From positions 8,683,464 through 8,747,463 of the forward strand of contig CM049320.1 of assembly GCA_026874595.1 (NCBI GenBank): 64,000 bases of DNA, given 5' to 3'. A program made the translations under genes and the position numbers. This DNA is from Sipunculus nudus (lineage: Eukaryota > Annelida > Sipuncula > Golfingiida > Sipunculidae). Below are positions 33,270-45,734 of the stretch, piece after piece; position 1 is the stretch's first letter, and every line of letters begins with the position of its first letter. Below the pieces are notes generated by a model, which made no database searches, was not told where the DNA came from, and saw only the letters and a list, made by a program, of their open reading frames with translations.

Positions 33270-35000
33270 CCGGAACATAGAATTCCAACGCTCGCACAAT
33301 GCATTCCAGAGACACATGGCCAATGACATTAACACAATCAGAGTCTGATAAGCTCATAGTCCAGGCAGATAAAACCACTAACCTGTAGAGCAAGCCGAAA
33401 GATCACTACACTTAACTCCTTACAGAAAATATCACTAAGGCATACAAAACAGCGGACCAAAATATCTGTAAAAATATCAATACAGAAGCCAAAGAATTGC
33501 CGTTTCTCTTAACCAAGCGGACTGCATCGAGGTTATGGCCGAGCACAATGCTTACATAACTTTGAAAGACCGCAAGGACCAATTTTGAAAAAAAAACAAA
33601 GTGCAGACTGGCAAATCCGAAACAGGCATCATTAGCAAAAAGCACTTGGAAAAATTAAAGGCAAACTGAGACTGAAAACGAAACTAAACTAGTGGCAAAA
33701 TACCGCACAGGTAATTTTTTGGTTCATGAAATTGAAGCTGAAACAAAAAATCAAAGTTCATAAAGTTCGATATCGTTGATTTTTACCCCTCAATCACAGA
33801 AGATCTACTTATGAAAGCCCTCAATTTTGCCAAAACCATTGTCTCCATCCCAGATGATGTTATCAAAATCATCCTGCACAGCAGGATAACCTTACTGTTT
33901 AGAAACGATAACATCTGGGTTAAAAAAGATCAAACTAGCTTTGACATCACCATGGGTTGCTTTGATGGCGCTGAAGTATGCGAAATGGTTGGGTCTATAC
34001 CTCCTGCATATGTTGAAAAAGAATTTGGTGAAAATACTCTAAACCTATATCGAGATGACGGATTGGTTGTTTTGCTAAAATGTTAAGACCCAAAGCGAAC
34101 ATCACTCGAAAGAAAATGAGCAAAGTCTTCTCCCAAATTGGGGTAAAAATAACCATTGAAACTAACCTGACCTGCACAGATTTCTTAGACGTAACTCTTG
34201 AACTCCAAAATGACCTTTTCAACTTTACAGAAAACCCAACAATGATCCGCTCTATATCCATGCAAAATCCAATCATCCCCCAGCAGTTATCAGACAAATA
34301 CCAACGATGATCAGCAAACGTGTATCTGATACCTCTTGCAATAAAAGGTTATTCAAGAAATCCAATCCCATGTATGACAAAGTTTTAGTGAAAATCTGAT
34401 TCACTGAAAGCTTAAACTTTTAGTGAAAAGCAAAAGAAACGGGTAACGCAAAATAATATGGTTCAATCCCCATTACAGTTGCCATGTAAAAACAACATTG
34501 GCAGACAATTCATGAAGCTATTTGAAAAACATTTCTAAAAGCATCGCAGGTACCACAAGCTATTCAACAAGAACAATTTGAAAATTAGCTATAGCTGTTT
34601 ACCTGATCAGCAAACATAATATGAAAGTCCTAAATACTAACAAAGCTGCAAATGCACCTCTCAAAGTAATGTAACTGCCGGAACAAAGATGAAAGCCCTG
34701 TGAAAGATCAGTGCCAGTCGAGATGCATTGTCCATAAGGCAACAGTTAGAACAGACAACGACGAGGAATACTACATAGGAATACTACATAGGATGTACTA
34801 AAGGTGGTTTTAAGACCAAATGTAACAACCACAAACCCTCCTTTTGTACCAGATCCCATACAAAAAAAAACACACTGATCTTTCCAAATACATCTGGACC
34901 CTAAAAGACATGAATATCAATTACTAGCTTTCCTGGAGATTCTCAGCCTAGGCAGAACCTTACTTCTGTGGGACTAGAAGATGTGATCACTGTTTGTCTG
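33270..35000 (+). pseudogene. Penelope-like element: reverse transcriptase and GIY-YIG relic
   Basis: Fragments in several frames follow the Penelope-like order. N-terminal: ADKTTNL and ITKAYKTADQNICKNINTEA (33365-33495). RT: KFDIVDFYPSITEDLLMKAL (motif A, about 33764-33823), TMGCFDGAEVCEMVG, then LYRDDGL (YxDD intact, 34048-34059). Thumb: TNLTCTDFLDVTLELQND. C-terminal: QSRCIVHKATVRTDNDEEYY, then a 13-bp tandem duplication that shifts the frame in the YYIG motif, KYIWTLKDMNINY (about 34893-34931) and RRCDHCLSEKIL with paired cysteines. The GIY-YIG endonuclease after the RT is diagnostic of this class. Many stops and shifts; not functional. Confidence 0.8.
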
Positions 35001-35423
35001 AAAAGATACTTTAAATGGGGAGTTTGTCGAGTGAGTCCACGTGGGACGAGTTTTATATATTTGCCTAATATATAATATGCGTATTTTATATTATATGTGT
35101 ATACAACTGAAATGTTCATTGGACCCGTGACCCCATTGAAAATCAGCATACTGTGCTGAATGGGCATCCTGGTAAAATACCTATGACATACCTTTAAAAA
35201 AACCCCACTTTCCCCCGTTATGTTCCAGGATCGCACGTGTACCCCGACTAATGTTATTGTGCCCCCGAGGACAATAGGATCAGTGCCAGGCATTCACTTG
35301 CTCTCCCCAATACGCACAAAGCATAATCACGTGATCTCGCATAGCTTCGGCTTTTCAAACCATGCCGTGGGTCGGGTCTCATCCGGTGAAACAGTCTGTA
35401 GTGAATTTACAGTGTTGTTTTTC

Positions 35424-35501
<78 letters not shown>

Positions 35502-37384
35502 ATGATATCATCATGTACTCGATAAATCTTTTTTTTTTATATATTTGCATGGAATTTTGGTCATTTCCATATGTGTGCGCGCGTTGGTGTGAGGTTAATA
35601 CGTGTAGTATTGCCTCGGTGGGAGTCATCCCCGTTTCGATTGTAATACCTGGTCTTCTAATAAATGGACCATGTTTCATGCCTGGCATCAAACACTTTCT
35701 TAGTAACCTATTGACTATGACTCCTTTTGATAGTTCACTGGCCCCTGCCTGCTAAAAGTAGCCAACAGAAGGTTCCCACCGACGTCCTTGGAAGTCCCTA
35801 ATTTCCTTGGCAACAGCCACGCTGAGCCATGCTGGAGAGCTTGTCACGGACCTGTTGGCCTGCACGTGGCAAACATGGAAAGCCCTGCTTCTGCTCCCTG
35901 CAAACCGTCTATGTCTAAACAAAATCATGAACAGAAAGGAAAAGAGAGGTATTTGGAGAAGATAAAGACTTAATAATACAGATTCGTATCCATCAGTCTA
36001 AAGCACAGTGGTCTAATGATATGAATCTTTGGCCAGAAATAACTTATCCAGATACAGGAACTTGTCTGATATTCACCAAGAGTGCATACATCACCAAGGA
36101 ACTGAAGGACTACAAAGTCAAACAACCAAATCACTTGGATCTATCTAACGAAGCAAAGAGCTAATCGGGTCAGTGTAATTTCTGTATGGGAGAGAAATAC
36201 CAAATATTATGCAACAAATACGATCACACACCGTTAAATCAAACGTGATGAGCTTATTTCCTTTAGTCGCCATGCCCAAAAGCCGTTCAACCGTGCAATA
36301 TACTGCTGTGTGTAAATTATTGAACTTATGCACCCAAACATAATGCACTTTGAAAAATAAACGAGAAAGATATTTGCTCACTTTACATGAGAATTGTTGT
36401 AGCTAGAGAATTTTTTTCAAGGATATAACAATTTAATTAAGATTCAATTGTATAACCAATATTAGATCTGAAATTGCAATTTTTTAAAGTTATTAGCATA
36501 AATATGAAACCAGTACCTTAAATTTTGCCCAACTTTGGACAAGGCACGCTTTTTTCCTGTAAGTACATGTAATTTAATGTTCACAGCAGGTACACCTGAG
36601 TAATTAATCTGTTAATTTTGAAAATAAAAAACTGAAAAAATAGCCTAGTTATTAAGTTTCTTTCAGAGGCTCAATTGTATTCATTTGAATCTCCAAGCCA
36701 CCTACTTCTCGTCACAACGGCCCCGCCTGGATAACCTTATTAGTGATGCTAAACTGATCCCCTGCTGTAACAGGTATACAGTTATTCTCATTCCCCTTCC
36801 CTTGGAAACCTTGAAATAATGTCACTGTGATCTATATTGTGCAAACTGTGTGAAAAAACGTGATTTTAACACTATTTGTCAGATGGGCACAAACAGTAGC
36901 AGCAATGTAACCTATATCTAAGATCTTTTGGCAAAATGCATGATTTTGAGCACTAAGGGGATCATATTACCCACTGTTCAAGGTTCTTTGAATTCAGCGG
37001 AGCATCATGGCCCATGGGACATGCATCCCTTACTGGTCATCTATTAACAGCTTTTTTGAGCAGCTTGGCTGGACAGATAGTGCTCTAGATAATTAATAAA
37101 TATATGCGTTTCAGGAGCCAAGTGCATTGCAAACCAAGTTGGTGGCGCCACCTACATATTTGTAATTTTGCGCCTTTGAGTAATATATGCTCATTAGAAA
37201 ATGTACTTTTAAGCATTCAGGCTTATAAGATGATTAATTAGGAAAAAATGAAGAAATTGCATCGTGAAATATGCAATATTCATCTATAATGACACATATT
37301 CATGTCTTTATAAACTTTTACTTCTGGTGTATTAAAATGCATCATCTTGCAATATTTAACCTCACAGGCCATTATGGTGTAATG
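35001..37384 (+). other. Intergenic with a long (TA)n tract
   Basis: 35427-35498 is (AT)36. The 57 bp before it (35370-35426: gggtctcatccggtgaaacag... tgttgtttttcttca) recurs at 45384-45441, also beside a TA tract. No gene recognised through 37384. Confidence 0.6.
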
Positions 37385-37436
37385 CACGTTATGGGTGACG
37401 ACAATAGCCCATCAGCCTAAGGGCTGAGGGCTAAAA
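37385..37436 (+). mobile_element. Isolated 3' end of the nested-type hairpin element
   Basis: gggtgacgacaatagcccat with the stem-loop TAGCCC...GGGCTA and an A run; same as 13050-13096. No ACGG repeat precedes it, so it is a truncated remnant. Confidence 0.55.
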
Positions 37437-37751
37437 AAGTATGAAATAAACAAATTTACTTAGTGATACTGGGTCAGTGTTGACAGATTTTCATCTTAGT
37501 CTGTCTTAAGCCTTGTATCTGTTCAGTTGTATTTAATTTTGAATTAACCAGTAAATTTATTCATTAATCAGTGAATGGAAGATTACTACTTTGCTGTGAG
37601 ATAATCACCACATTTTTCTGATTTGCCACTGGGACAGTTTTACAAAAAATTATTCCAAAAAAGTGGATAGTGGAAGAGGAATGGAAAATAATTTTCTGCC
37701 TGGAGTCACAGGGAATTCCCTTAAGTCAGTCATGGCAGCCTCACAAATGCA

Positions 37752-38262
37752 TTATTTTGTCAACAATGATACACAAAAAATGTTCTACTGAACCATGGTC
37801 TTTATTTTTGCGGATAATGTTTGTGAAGGGATCAGATTTTGTTAAGGAGCAACGTGTCCTTGGTACTGGTGGTAATGATCTCTCAAAGGACTGTTAAATG
37901 AACCGTACCCAGAAAAATAACATGAATTAAACTGTTTGGCCTTCTTGCTTTTATGCGTCATTTTAAAGAAAAAATCTCATCTCTGTAATATTTGTGCAAA
38001 GTTTGCTAAATTCCAAATATTTATTTTAACATTTAAGTTTCTTTTCAAAGGAACCTGCCTGCTTAGGTAATATATGTTGGAAAGTCTATAGAACAGTTTA
38101 TTTCTTGTGTGGCTAAACAAGTACTTTGTATTTGAAATCTTGAAAAAATCTGTAGTGAAGTGCTTCCATGACTATCTGGAACTTTATTTTATCTTTAATA
38201 TTTGTTTAAGTATTCAACTATTTGTCGAAAGAGACCACAACCATCATGCAGCCAACAGATCT
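37752..38262 (+). repeat. Dispersed repeat, copy B (empty site)
   Basis: Collinear with 11820-12027 plus 13905-14192, with only a few bases between the halves (aaagaaaaaatctcat). This gives the pre-insertion state for the family-2 element. Confidence 0.85.
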
Positions 38263-38305
38263 GCACACACAGATCACAGTTTGATGCAAGAAAAGTATAA
38301 ATCTT

Positions 38306-38336
38306 TAGCTCAGCCAACTTTTAGTTAACTGAGCTA
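38306..38336 (-). mobile_element. Isolated family-1-type 3' stem-loop
   Basis: TAGCTCAG...CTGAGCTA with the following tatagca, as in the 3' ends of copies A-C. The order relative to the flanking tatagc indicates reverse orientation. No core or microsatellite is attached. Confidence 0.5.
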
Positions 38337-40065
38337 TAGCAACCACCCATTATCATGTATTTATCTATCAGACGACCACTCTAAACTGTTGGACATGTCA
38401 GTGTCAAATTTTACATATATTGATAGATGCCAGTAAAACCTGAAACCAAACCTGAAACAATGTTCATAACATAAATGTTCCTTCGTGAAATTAACAAGAA
38501 ACCTGTTTAAACTTATAAATACGGAGACTTCTATCTTAAATTATGGTTCTGAGGATTCTTATATTAATTGCTCGGTCTATGCTTATTATTATAATCTTAG
38601 TACGGTACTGCATATTATAAAATTTTCAAATATAATACACTGAATCATAAGAGAACAGGCAACTACACTCAATATCTGACCAACAAAGCGAACAAGTTTT
38701 CCTTTAGAATATCTACTTTGTATGAAAATGGGAGTTAACCTAATTGGTAAGAATTTTTTCAATTAGAAATTAATAACTTTAATTAAAAAAAAACAAGTGC
38801 ATTGGATTTCTCAAATTTAAAATAGGCTGAACAATAATTTAAGTTATTGAAGTTTTAAGGCATCCGTGTATCATATCATTCACAACAGTTGTGACCGTAA
38901 GCTATCCATTTCTTCTGTGGTACTGTTTCAATTATCATTTAGGATTTAGAACAGATTGTGAGAGACGTGAAAACTGCAACAGTTATAAGACTGGACTTAA
39001 CGAGTCAAGACTGGATGGTTCTCTCATGTAACGATGCATCCTGCAAGTCAACCGTTCCTGTGGTTTGCGGAGGTTTGCCTATCGGAACGGAACAGAATAT
39101 ACAAGTTCCGAGTGCTGCCCTTCATTTCGATCATCTCAAGGCAGGCAGACACGGTATAAGACCAGTACCTTCGTTCCCTGGGATTCTCAGTCATTCCTAA
39201 TCTGGAAGAATGGTTGATTCACCACAGAGGTTGTCGGCCGGGTACTATTAAATAACCGGGAATGATTGAAGAAAGTAAAATAAAACATCGTTGTCTCACT
39301 TGAACTTTACAGCCGACAATTAAGAAGGTGACATATTAATAATTATGTACGCTGTGCACCCAGCATGGAAGAAAAACATGACCCCAGGAATTAATATATA
39401 TATAAAGAGAGACGAGGAAAGTAAAATAGAGCCAGAAGTCTAAACATTATAGAGGTCGCCGGACAAATATAGAGAAGAATAGGGGACCCGACTGCGTGGC
39501 TTGTTCCACAGACTTTATCGTATGTCATTTCTTTGTTCATCGGTATATATATATATTTGTGTGTGTTTGTGTGTATATGACAGAAAAAAGTAAATATATA
39601 GTATAAATATGACATGGAGTATATTTTAAAGATTTTCTATTGTATGTATTTTCTACTGTTTCATTATATATTATCAGCATTATCTACATTCTTTCATCAA
39701 TAAGTTCGTATGATTGTGTCATAAAAAGATAAGGTTATTTATCGCAGCAAAACCTGGGATGTAATAAAGAACTAGTACCCCTGGATTCTTCATGATTTGG
39801 TCCAGTTTTTTTTTTTTCACACCCCGAAAATTCTCCCATCCGTGTTCATCTGATGAAAGCAGCAGCAGGGAGGCGTGTCACGGGGCTTCATGACGCGCGT
39901 ACATGTTGACATGATTGACATAAAAACCAGAACTGTTGGTGAATTCAACTGGATTCTACACAAGGGAGACCACCAAATTCAGCTGGAAAGAATAAGGGTG
40001 CTGTAGAAGTAGATGACAGGCTTATCAAGATGTTCTTTTTGTTACCCCACCCCACCCCCCTCCCT
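38337..40065 (+). other. Intergenic; one weak exon-like patch
   Basis: 38944-39200 follows an acceptor-like attatcatttag and is open for 80 codons (SQDWMVLSCNDASCKSTVPV region), with a polyadenylation-like aataaa at about 39281. The two cysteines near a VPVVC end resemble the tail of a C-type-lectin-like exon, but this is too short to claim. Confidence 0.25.
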
Positions 40066-40204
40066 ATGATGATTCAGTCTGACAACGTAAAGGAGTTTGT
40101 GACCGGAGCCATCAACGAAGCCACCAGTGCCTCGAGGGGTCATCATCCATAGTAGATCCAAACTTCGTCGGCCTCAGTGATAGACTGAGAGGGTGAATGG
40201 AGAA
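40066..40204 (+). pseudogene. Retroviral-type integrase core relic
   Basis: IQSDNVKEFVTGAINEA (second Asp box, Q-S-D-N-G-x-E-F in the family) is followed, after a one-base frame change, by IIHSRSKLRRPQ, two stops and TERVNGE (the Glu box, normally V-E-R-x-N). Order and spacing fit the DDE integrase of LTR retrotransposons and of the domesticated or Ginger-type integrases seen in animals. Only about 45 codons survive. Confidence 0.45.
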
Positions 40205-40859
40205 CATCAGCTGAAACCTGACATGTTGCTTGAGGGGCACCTATTTAAAACTGAACATTATGTAAAGTTTTATATATATAATCAACACCTCAATGAGTGG
40301 AACAACTGGGAGATCAGCTGATGAGGTAGTCATTTGGATAGTGGTCTCGCACGCAATGCGCTCATCTTAAGATTTTGACCGGCCAAAGCATCGTTTACAA
40401 TATGATGACGGTAAAATGAAAAGACCGTTGGATTACTTTAACTTTATGGCCGACCATGTAGAAAACTGCCAAATCATCAAAAGAATTCAATACAGCCAGC
40501 ATGGAGGGAGAATTCTTTTTACTTTGCTAACTGTACCAAACGCCCTTTCCGATCTTGGTTTCCAAGAGAGTAAGGAAATCTTGCATGATTGCAATTGTTC
40601 CAGCAAGGACTTAATAACAAATTATAAACTCACAAGTTCGAGCAAACAAAAGTCGCACAGGTCGCATTGGATCGGGGAGGCCAGACTGCAAGCCGTCACG
40701 GTGGCCCATGCAATATTCACTGGACTAAACGTGGTGTAAAAATGGGGGAAATAAGAACCCTGAATAAGGCCGGATAGAAACACTAAGGAAAGCTGAAAGA
40801 TCAGTCACACAAGTACAAGAGAACGCAATCAATGCAAGTATTAGAAACCATAATTATAT

Positions 40860-40896
<37 letters not shown>

Positions 40897-41410
40897 GGCC
40901 CCACTGGTTAACGCTATACTTGCTATTATATGCTATTTATTAATATTTTGCATGTTATAGTTCAGCAATGTGCAAATATGTCATTACACTAACGTTACAC
41001 TCAAAAACTCATCACAAACAAATTTACATGCAGTTGTTTAAAATGTGCCGTGTAAAATCCTAATATTAATGACGTGAATTTACGCCGTCGTTTCTCCCGA
41101 CACTGACATAATTATTAAAAAATAATTCGTATATATTTGTCTGCCACAAATATTTAAATTCACTACAAATGAAAAAACCAAGAATATTTAAGACATGTTT
41201 TTATTTTAACAGAGGTATACACTTCCAAGGATTCCGAAGATGAGACCACAGAAAGAAATCAGCAGATATTATTTATCATCTTAATAAAGCAAATCAGTAT
41301 AATGATGTTAACGTTTATCATGAACAAAGGAAGAAAAATATACAAGGACGAACTACGTATACATATTGCTTTATCCGAAAAACTAATACTGAATTAACAG
41401 GAGTCGCCAA
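40205..41410 (+). other. Intergenic; unrecognised 108-codon frame
   Basis: 40416-40739 is open for 107 codons (MKRPLDYFNFMADHVENC start) with no recognised domain and no clear splice context; coding status unknown. 40863-40890 is a (TA)n tract. Confidence 0.3.
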
Positions 41411-41560
41411 TCTATATATTAATAGCGTAAGGCCATTTTTGTGATTTTCCGTATCTCCTCTGATACCGCCTTACGGGCTGCCGTGATTTTCGACATACAC
41501 ATGCTCTGGGTTTGTCCGAAGAGATTCCGCCCCCTTTTATTTGCAATATTTGCGTATTAC
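41411..41560 (+). mobile_element. Helitron-like 5' end
   Basis: Begins TCTATATATTAATAGCG directly after an A, followed by ccgtatctcctctg. The same start recurs at 43100 and 43836; the latter copy has a Helitron 3' terminus. No matching 3' hairpin was found between 41560 and 41843. Confidence 0.5.
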
Positions 41561-41843
41561 CTGCATAATTAATAATTTTAATATTTGCTCTCCCGCGAGT
41601 GCCTCTTTTCTTTGTCTTCGGGCCCGGTAACACAATGGCCATAGAATGTGAGATGGCGGAACAGTTTTACTCCCGGGGGCCCTATCTGGGATTTTCTTAT
41701 ATTTCGAGGTGACCCGCCCGAAATAATCCCCATTCGTGATCCCTTCTCAAAAGGTCTATTGTGCACAAGAGGATCTTGCGTGAGGAGAATGCTTAAAAGG
41801 GGGACGTTTTAAAGAATGAAAATTTTCGGAACGGTAGTGATTG

Positions 41844-42711
41844 CAGGGCAGTGTGTAAAACCCGGACCCCACGGTCCCCGGACCCCGAAAACTAATTTCC
41901 TCATTTAACCTCATTTAACTTGACTTTGCTGACTGTTCCATTTTGACGGACAATAACCACCGCTCATATTTTTTTTTATTTATGACTGAGAGAGGAATAA
42001 AATAGTACTCATGTCACAAACTTAATATAATTTCTGTTTTATTTTAAATGAGAATTTAATAGTGCGGGCACACGGGGGGGGGGGGGGATTTATTTGATGT
42101 GCACTAAAAATCGTTGCGGACCCGAGACTGATAATTCTGAGCTCTTCCACATAACAAGTTTCGTGTTCCATTCATAACAACCATGTAATTTAAAGTTGGC
42201 AATAATATAAATACCGAAAGGAAATGTTGATTAATTGCATTTCAAGCAACTATAGGTTCCAAAATAATGATGTTGTTAAATTTTTAAATTATTGTATTTT
42301 TTTTAAAACGCTACACAAATGTAATAAATAGCATATAAAAATTATGAATAAAACTGAGACATAAAAATGTAAACATACAAATAATAACACAATAATAAAT
42401 CACATGGGTGTTATGGTTAAACGTGATGTGAAAATACGTACTAAAGAAATGGTAATACAATGAGTACACGGGGTCAGTGTAATCCGTGAGGTCCGTGCGC
42501 CAGGGTCCGTAAGTTTTAATGATCAATTTTTTCGTGCAAATCAGACTATTTCTACTAATTTTTAACCAAACATAATATTAATTATGTCTTTAATACGTTT
42601 ATGCTAAAATATCTGGATAAATTACCAAGAGAGTTTAAGAATTACAAATTTATTCTTTGGGTCCGGGATCCGGAGTCCGTGGGGTCCGAGTTTTACACAC
42701 TGCCTGAATGC
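41844..42711 (+). mobile_element. Non-autonomous hAT-like element with G+C-rich terminal inverted repeats
   Basis: 5' terminus CAGGGCAGTGTGTAAAAC then ccggaccccacgg; 3' terminus is its inverted form (ccgtggggtccgag then TTTTACACACTGCCTG). The octamer AGTGATTG lies directly before the 5' end (41836-41843) and at 42712-42719, five bases beyond the CCTG of the 3' end, a probable 8-bp target duplication. The interior has no coding frame, a 14-G run at about 42074-42087 and AT-rich sequence. Confidence 0.65.
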
Positions 42712-43886
42712 AGTGATTGTCTCACTGGAAAACATTGGCTTAGCTTTCAAACAGGAAAGGTCCTTGGGAGTGCGTGATATCTAAAAATATATACAGCCAT
42801 TATATGTACCATATAATATAATGCTACCACGAACTTTTGCGCAGCGGAATTGCCCGACCATGTGAGTGCTCAGTTTTTGTGCCTGATAAGGGGAATGCAA
42901 TTAACGAGAACACGTCTCATGCAAGATAACAGGTTCCTTTACTGGCGGATTGTAGGGATCGGAGGGCAACTTTAAATGGCGATGTTCAGCATAATATATT
43001 TTCATATAAAAATGATTTTATTTATCACTTCTTCGAAAATTCTCCGGCCAACCGCTTGGCTTCATTTAGTTTTATGCATAACACCATGCATATAATGAAT
43101 CTATATATTAATAGCGGAACGCGATTTGTGTGGTCTTCCGTATCTCATCTGGTTAAACGTGATGTGAAAATATGTACTAAAGAAATGGTAATACAATGAG
43201 TACACGGGGTCCGTGTAATCCGTGAGGTCCGTGCGCCAGGGTCCGTAAGTGTTAATGATCAATTTTTTCGTGCAAATCAGACTATTTCTACTAATTTTTA
43301 ACCAAACATAATATTAATTATGTCTTTAATACGTTTATGCTAAAATATCTGGATAAATTACCAAGAGAGTTTAAGAATTACAAATTTATTCTTTGGGTCT
43401 GGGATCCGGAGTCCGTGGGGTCCGAGTTTTACACACTGCTTGAATGCAGTGATTGTCTCACTGGAAAACATTGGCTTAGCTTTCAAACAGGAAAGGTCCT
43501 TGGGAGTGCGTGATATCTAAAAATATATACAGCCATTATATGTACCATATAATATAATGCTACCACGAACTTTTGCGCAGCGGAATTGCCCGACCATGTG
43601 AGTGCTCAGTTTTTGTGCCTGATAAGGGGAATGCAATTAACGAGAACACGTCTCATGCAAGATAACAGGTTCCTTTATTGGCGGATTCTAGGGATCGGAG
43701 GGCAACTTTAAATGGCGATGTTCAGCATAATATATTTTCATATAAAAATGATTTAATTTATCACTTCTTCGAAAATTCTCCGGCCAACCGCTTGGCTTCA
43801 TTTAGTTTTATGCATAACACCATGCATATAATGAATCTATATATTAATAGCGGAACGCGATTTGTGTGGTCTTCCGTATCTCCTCT
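42415..43886 (+). repeat. Direct tandem duplication, 736-bp unit, two copies
   Basis: 42415-43150 and 43151-43886 match almost base for base; about eight differences were counted. The left boundary of the unit lies inside the hAT-like element and the right boundary about 51 bp inside the Helitron 5' end, so copy 2 begins with the 3' part of the hAT element. Confidence 0.92.
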
Positions 43887-44146
43887 GGACATTACGCATT
43901 GCCGTGGTTTTCATCATACATATGCTCCGGGTTTGTCAAAAGATATTCCACCATTCTATAGGAACATATTCGTCCAAGTCATCCAACACAAGGTCAACTC
44001 AAAAACAGAATACTTATACCAAATGTCAGAAAAAAGAGATCTTATGACGGTAACATTTTACAACCAAGACTTTCATCTATGATATGCTATTTGACCTCAG
44101 AACTAAATGCTCGCCCCAAACCGTGCGTAGCACGGGTAATTGCTAG
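43836..44146 (+). mobile_element. Short non-autonomous Helitron, complete
   Basis: Starts TC (TCTATATATTAATAGCGG) after an A at 43835, and ends with the hairpin CCGTGCgtaGCACGG (44121-44135), eight bases, then CTAG (44143-44146) followed by T. TC start, hairpin near a CTRR end and insertion between A and T without target duplication are the canonical Helitron marks. At 311 bp it cannot code for a Rep/helicase. Confidence 0.8.
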
Positions 44147-44341
44147 TAAATACTTTGTTACTGGATATCAGCCGCACACCTCGGTTTATTTGTTTTCTAA
44201 ACAAGACCGTACAACAGTAATAAACATGATGAATATAATCTTTGACAGATTGAGACTGACGGGAACGTTTCTAAGCTAGACGCAGGAATTATGAAAATTC
44301 TGCAGAAGATGCCGATGGCGTCCCCGGGGGTAACTTGGTAA

Positions 44342-44400
<59 letters not shown>

Positions 44401-45324
44401 TAAATATTTCAAGTCCTTGAATAAATACTCATGGTATTTAATCCTTTACCGGATATGTTCCTGTATACGAGTGCAGAATAAAGGCATGCTGCACGAAACG
44501 GGTTAGCAGAGGGACCCAAGAAAAGTATGCATTTCTTTCCAAATTCGTTGCTTTTTGGATAAACATTCTCCTGCTTTTGCAAGGGCTCATAAATTGTCGA
44601 AAAAGAGGAATACCCATATACTGTTTCCTTTCGAGTGTAATTTATGAATGTATAAACTTAAATTTTCTTTTATAATTAAGTATCTGACTGACCTTGTAGC
44701 AATTATTATAAGCTTTCCGGGAACGTGATGTAGTCCAACAACGCAGTTTGACCAGGCTTTATGACTTGACTTAGCATAGCGTGCACTCTACGCTGGCACA
44801 TCCTCGGCCGACACGGACCGGTGTTTCCATCTCCGTGCCTTCGGAGGCGGGCAAACAATGAAATCAAGTGGCACATGCCTCCCAACCTCAAACTGAGAGG
44901 GAAATGGGAATCCCAAAATTAACCAAAAGGCAACGCAGAGGACCCATCAAGTTTACACCTACGTCCTGGGTTTGAACTGGACTTGTATATTGCTATGCTG
45001 TTTTACAACATTTTGAATCTATTTACCTAAACAGACTGCACAAGAAAGCGAATGCTATAATTAAATATTATCATCACCCCGCGCACCATCCATTTCAACT
45101 ACTGAAACCTGGTGATCGTTATCGGTCAAGTTATTAAAAATAAAGAACTTTTACGAGTACCTACATGTCAGCAATCCGGGAACTAAACCAATCCCTTGCG
45201 GAAAACTAATGTGTATATAATTATCTTTAATAAACAATTTCATGGATTTATTTTTCTTCAGCCTATTCTGTTTACAACAAGCTTTTCAATGCATGTACTA
45301 TTGTATGTAATACTTATAATATAT

Positions 45325-45364
<40 letters not shown>

Positions 45365-45734
45365 TTACAACATACACCCGAGGATCGGGTTTCATCCCGT
45401 GAAACAGTCTGTAGCGAATTTACAATGTTGTTTTTCTTCATTGTTATATCACTCCGGCCATGTCTGAAGGCTATAGAGCATTTTACATCGGAGGTTAACT
45501 ACCTTCTACAGTACCAGCTCCAGGTTCGTTTTCAAGCACTCTTGTTAACCCACCCTGTCCAGAAAATCAACTTATAACATCAACATAAATGGACAAAGCT
45601 GTTTTTCTTCATCTTTATATATATATTATATATATTATATCTATATATTTTTTAAATAAGAATAGGTACACGGCCTGTTGGTGGCACTGTCTACTGAATG
45701 ATGATTAAGGTATCCATATGATGAGAATGATGTT
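44147..45734 (+). other. Intergenic with TA tracts
   Basis: (TA)n at 44343-44398 and 45328-45360. 45384-45441 repeats the 57-bp block at 35370-35426. No gene recognised. Confidence 0.5.

Noticed and set aside
33270-35000. LINE-type (apurinic endonuclease) retrotransposon
   Set aside because: The C-terminal GIY-YIG and paired-cysteine region after the RT, and no N-terminal AP endonuclease, point to a Penelope-like element.
35427-35498. Reading frames with long Ile-Tyr alternation here and at the other TA tracts (40863, 44343, 45328, 48494, 53210)
   Set aside because: These are translations of (TA)n microsatellites, not proteins.
38944-39200. C-type-lectin terminal exon
   Set aside because: Two cysteines and a VPVVC end are suggestive, but the WIGL-like and Ca-binding motifs are absent, and the frame choice is ambiguous.
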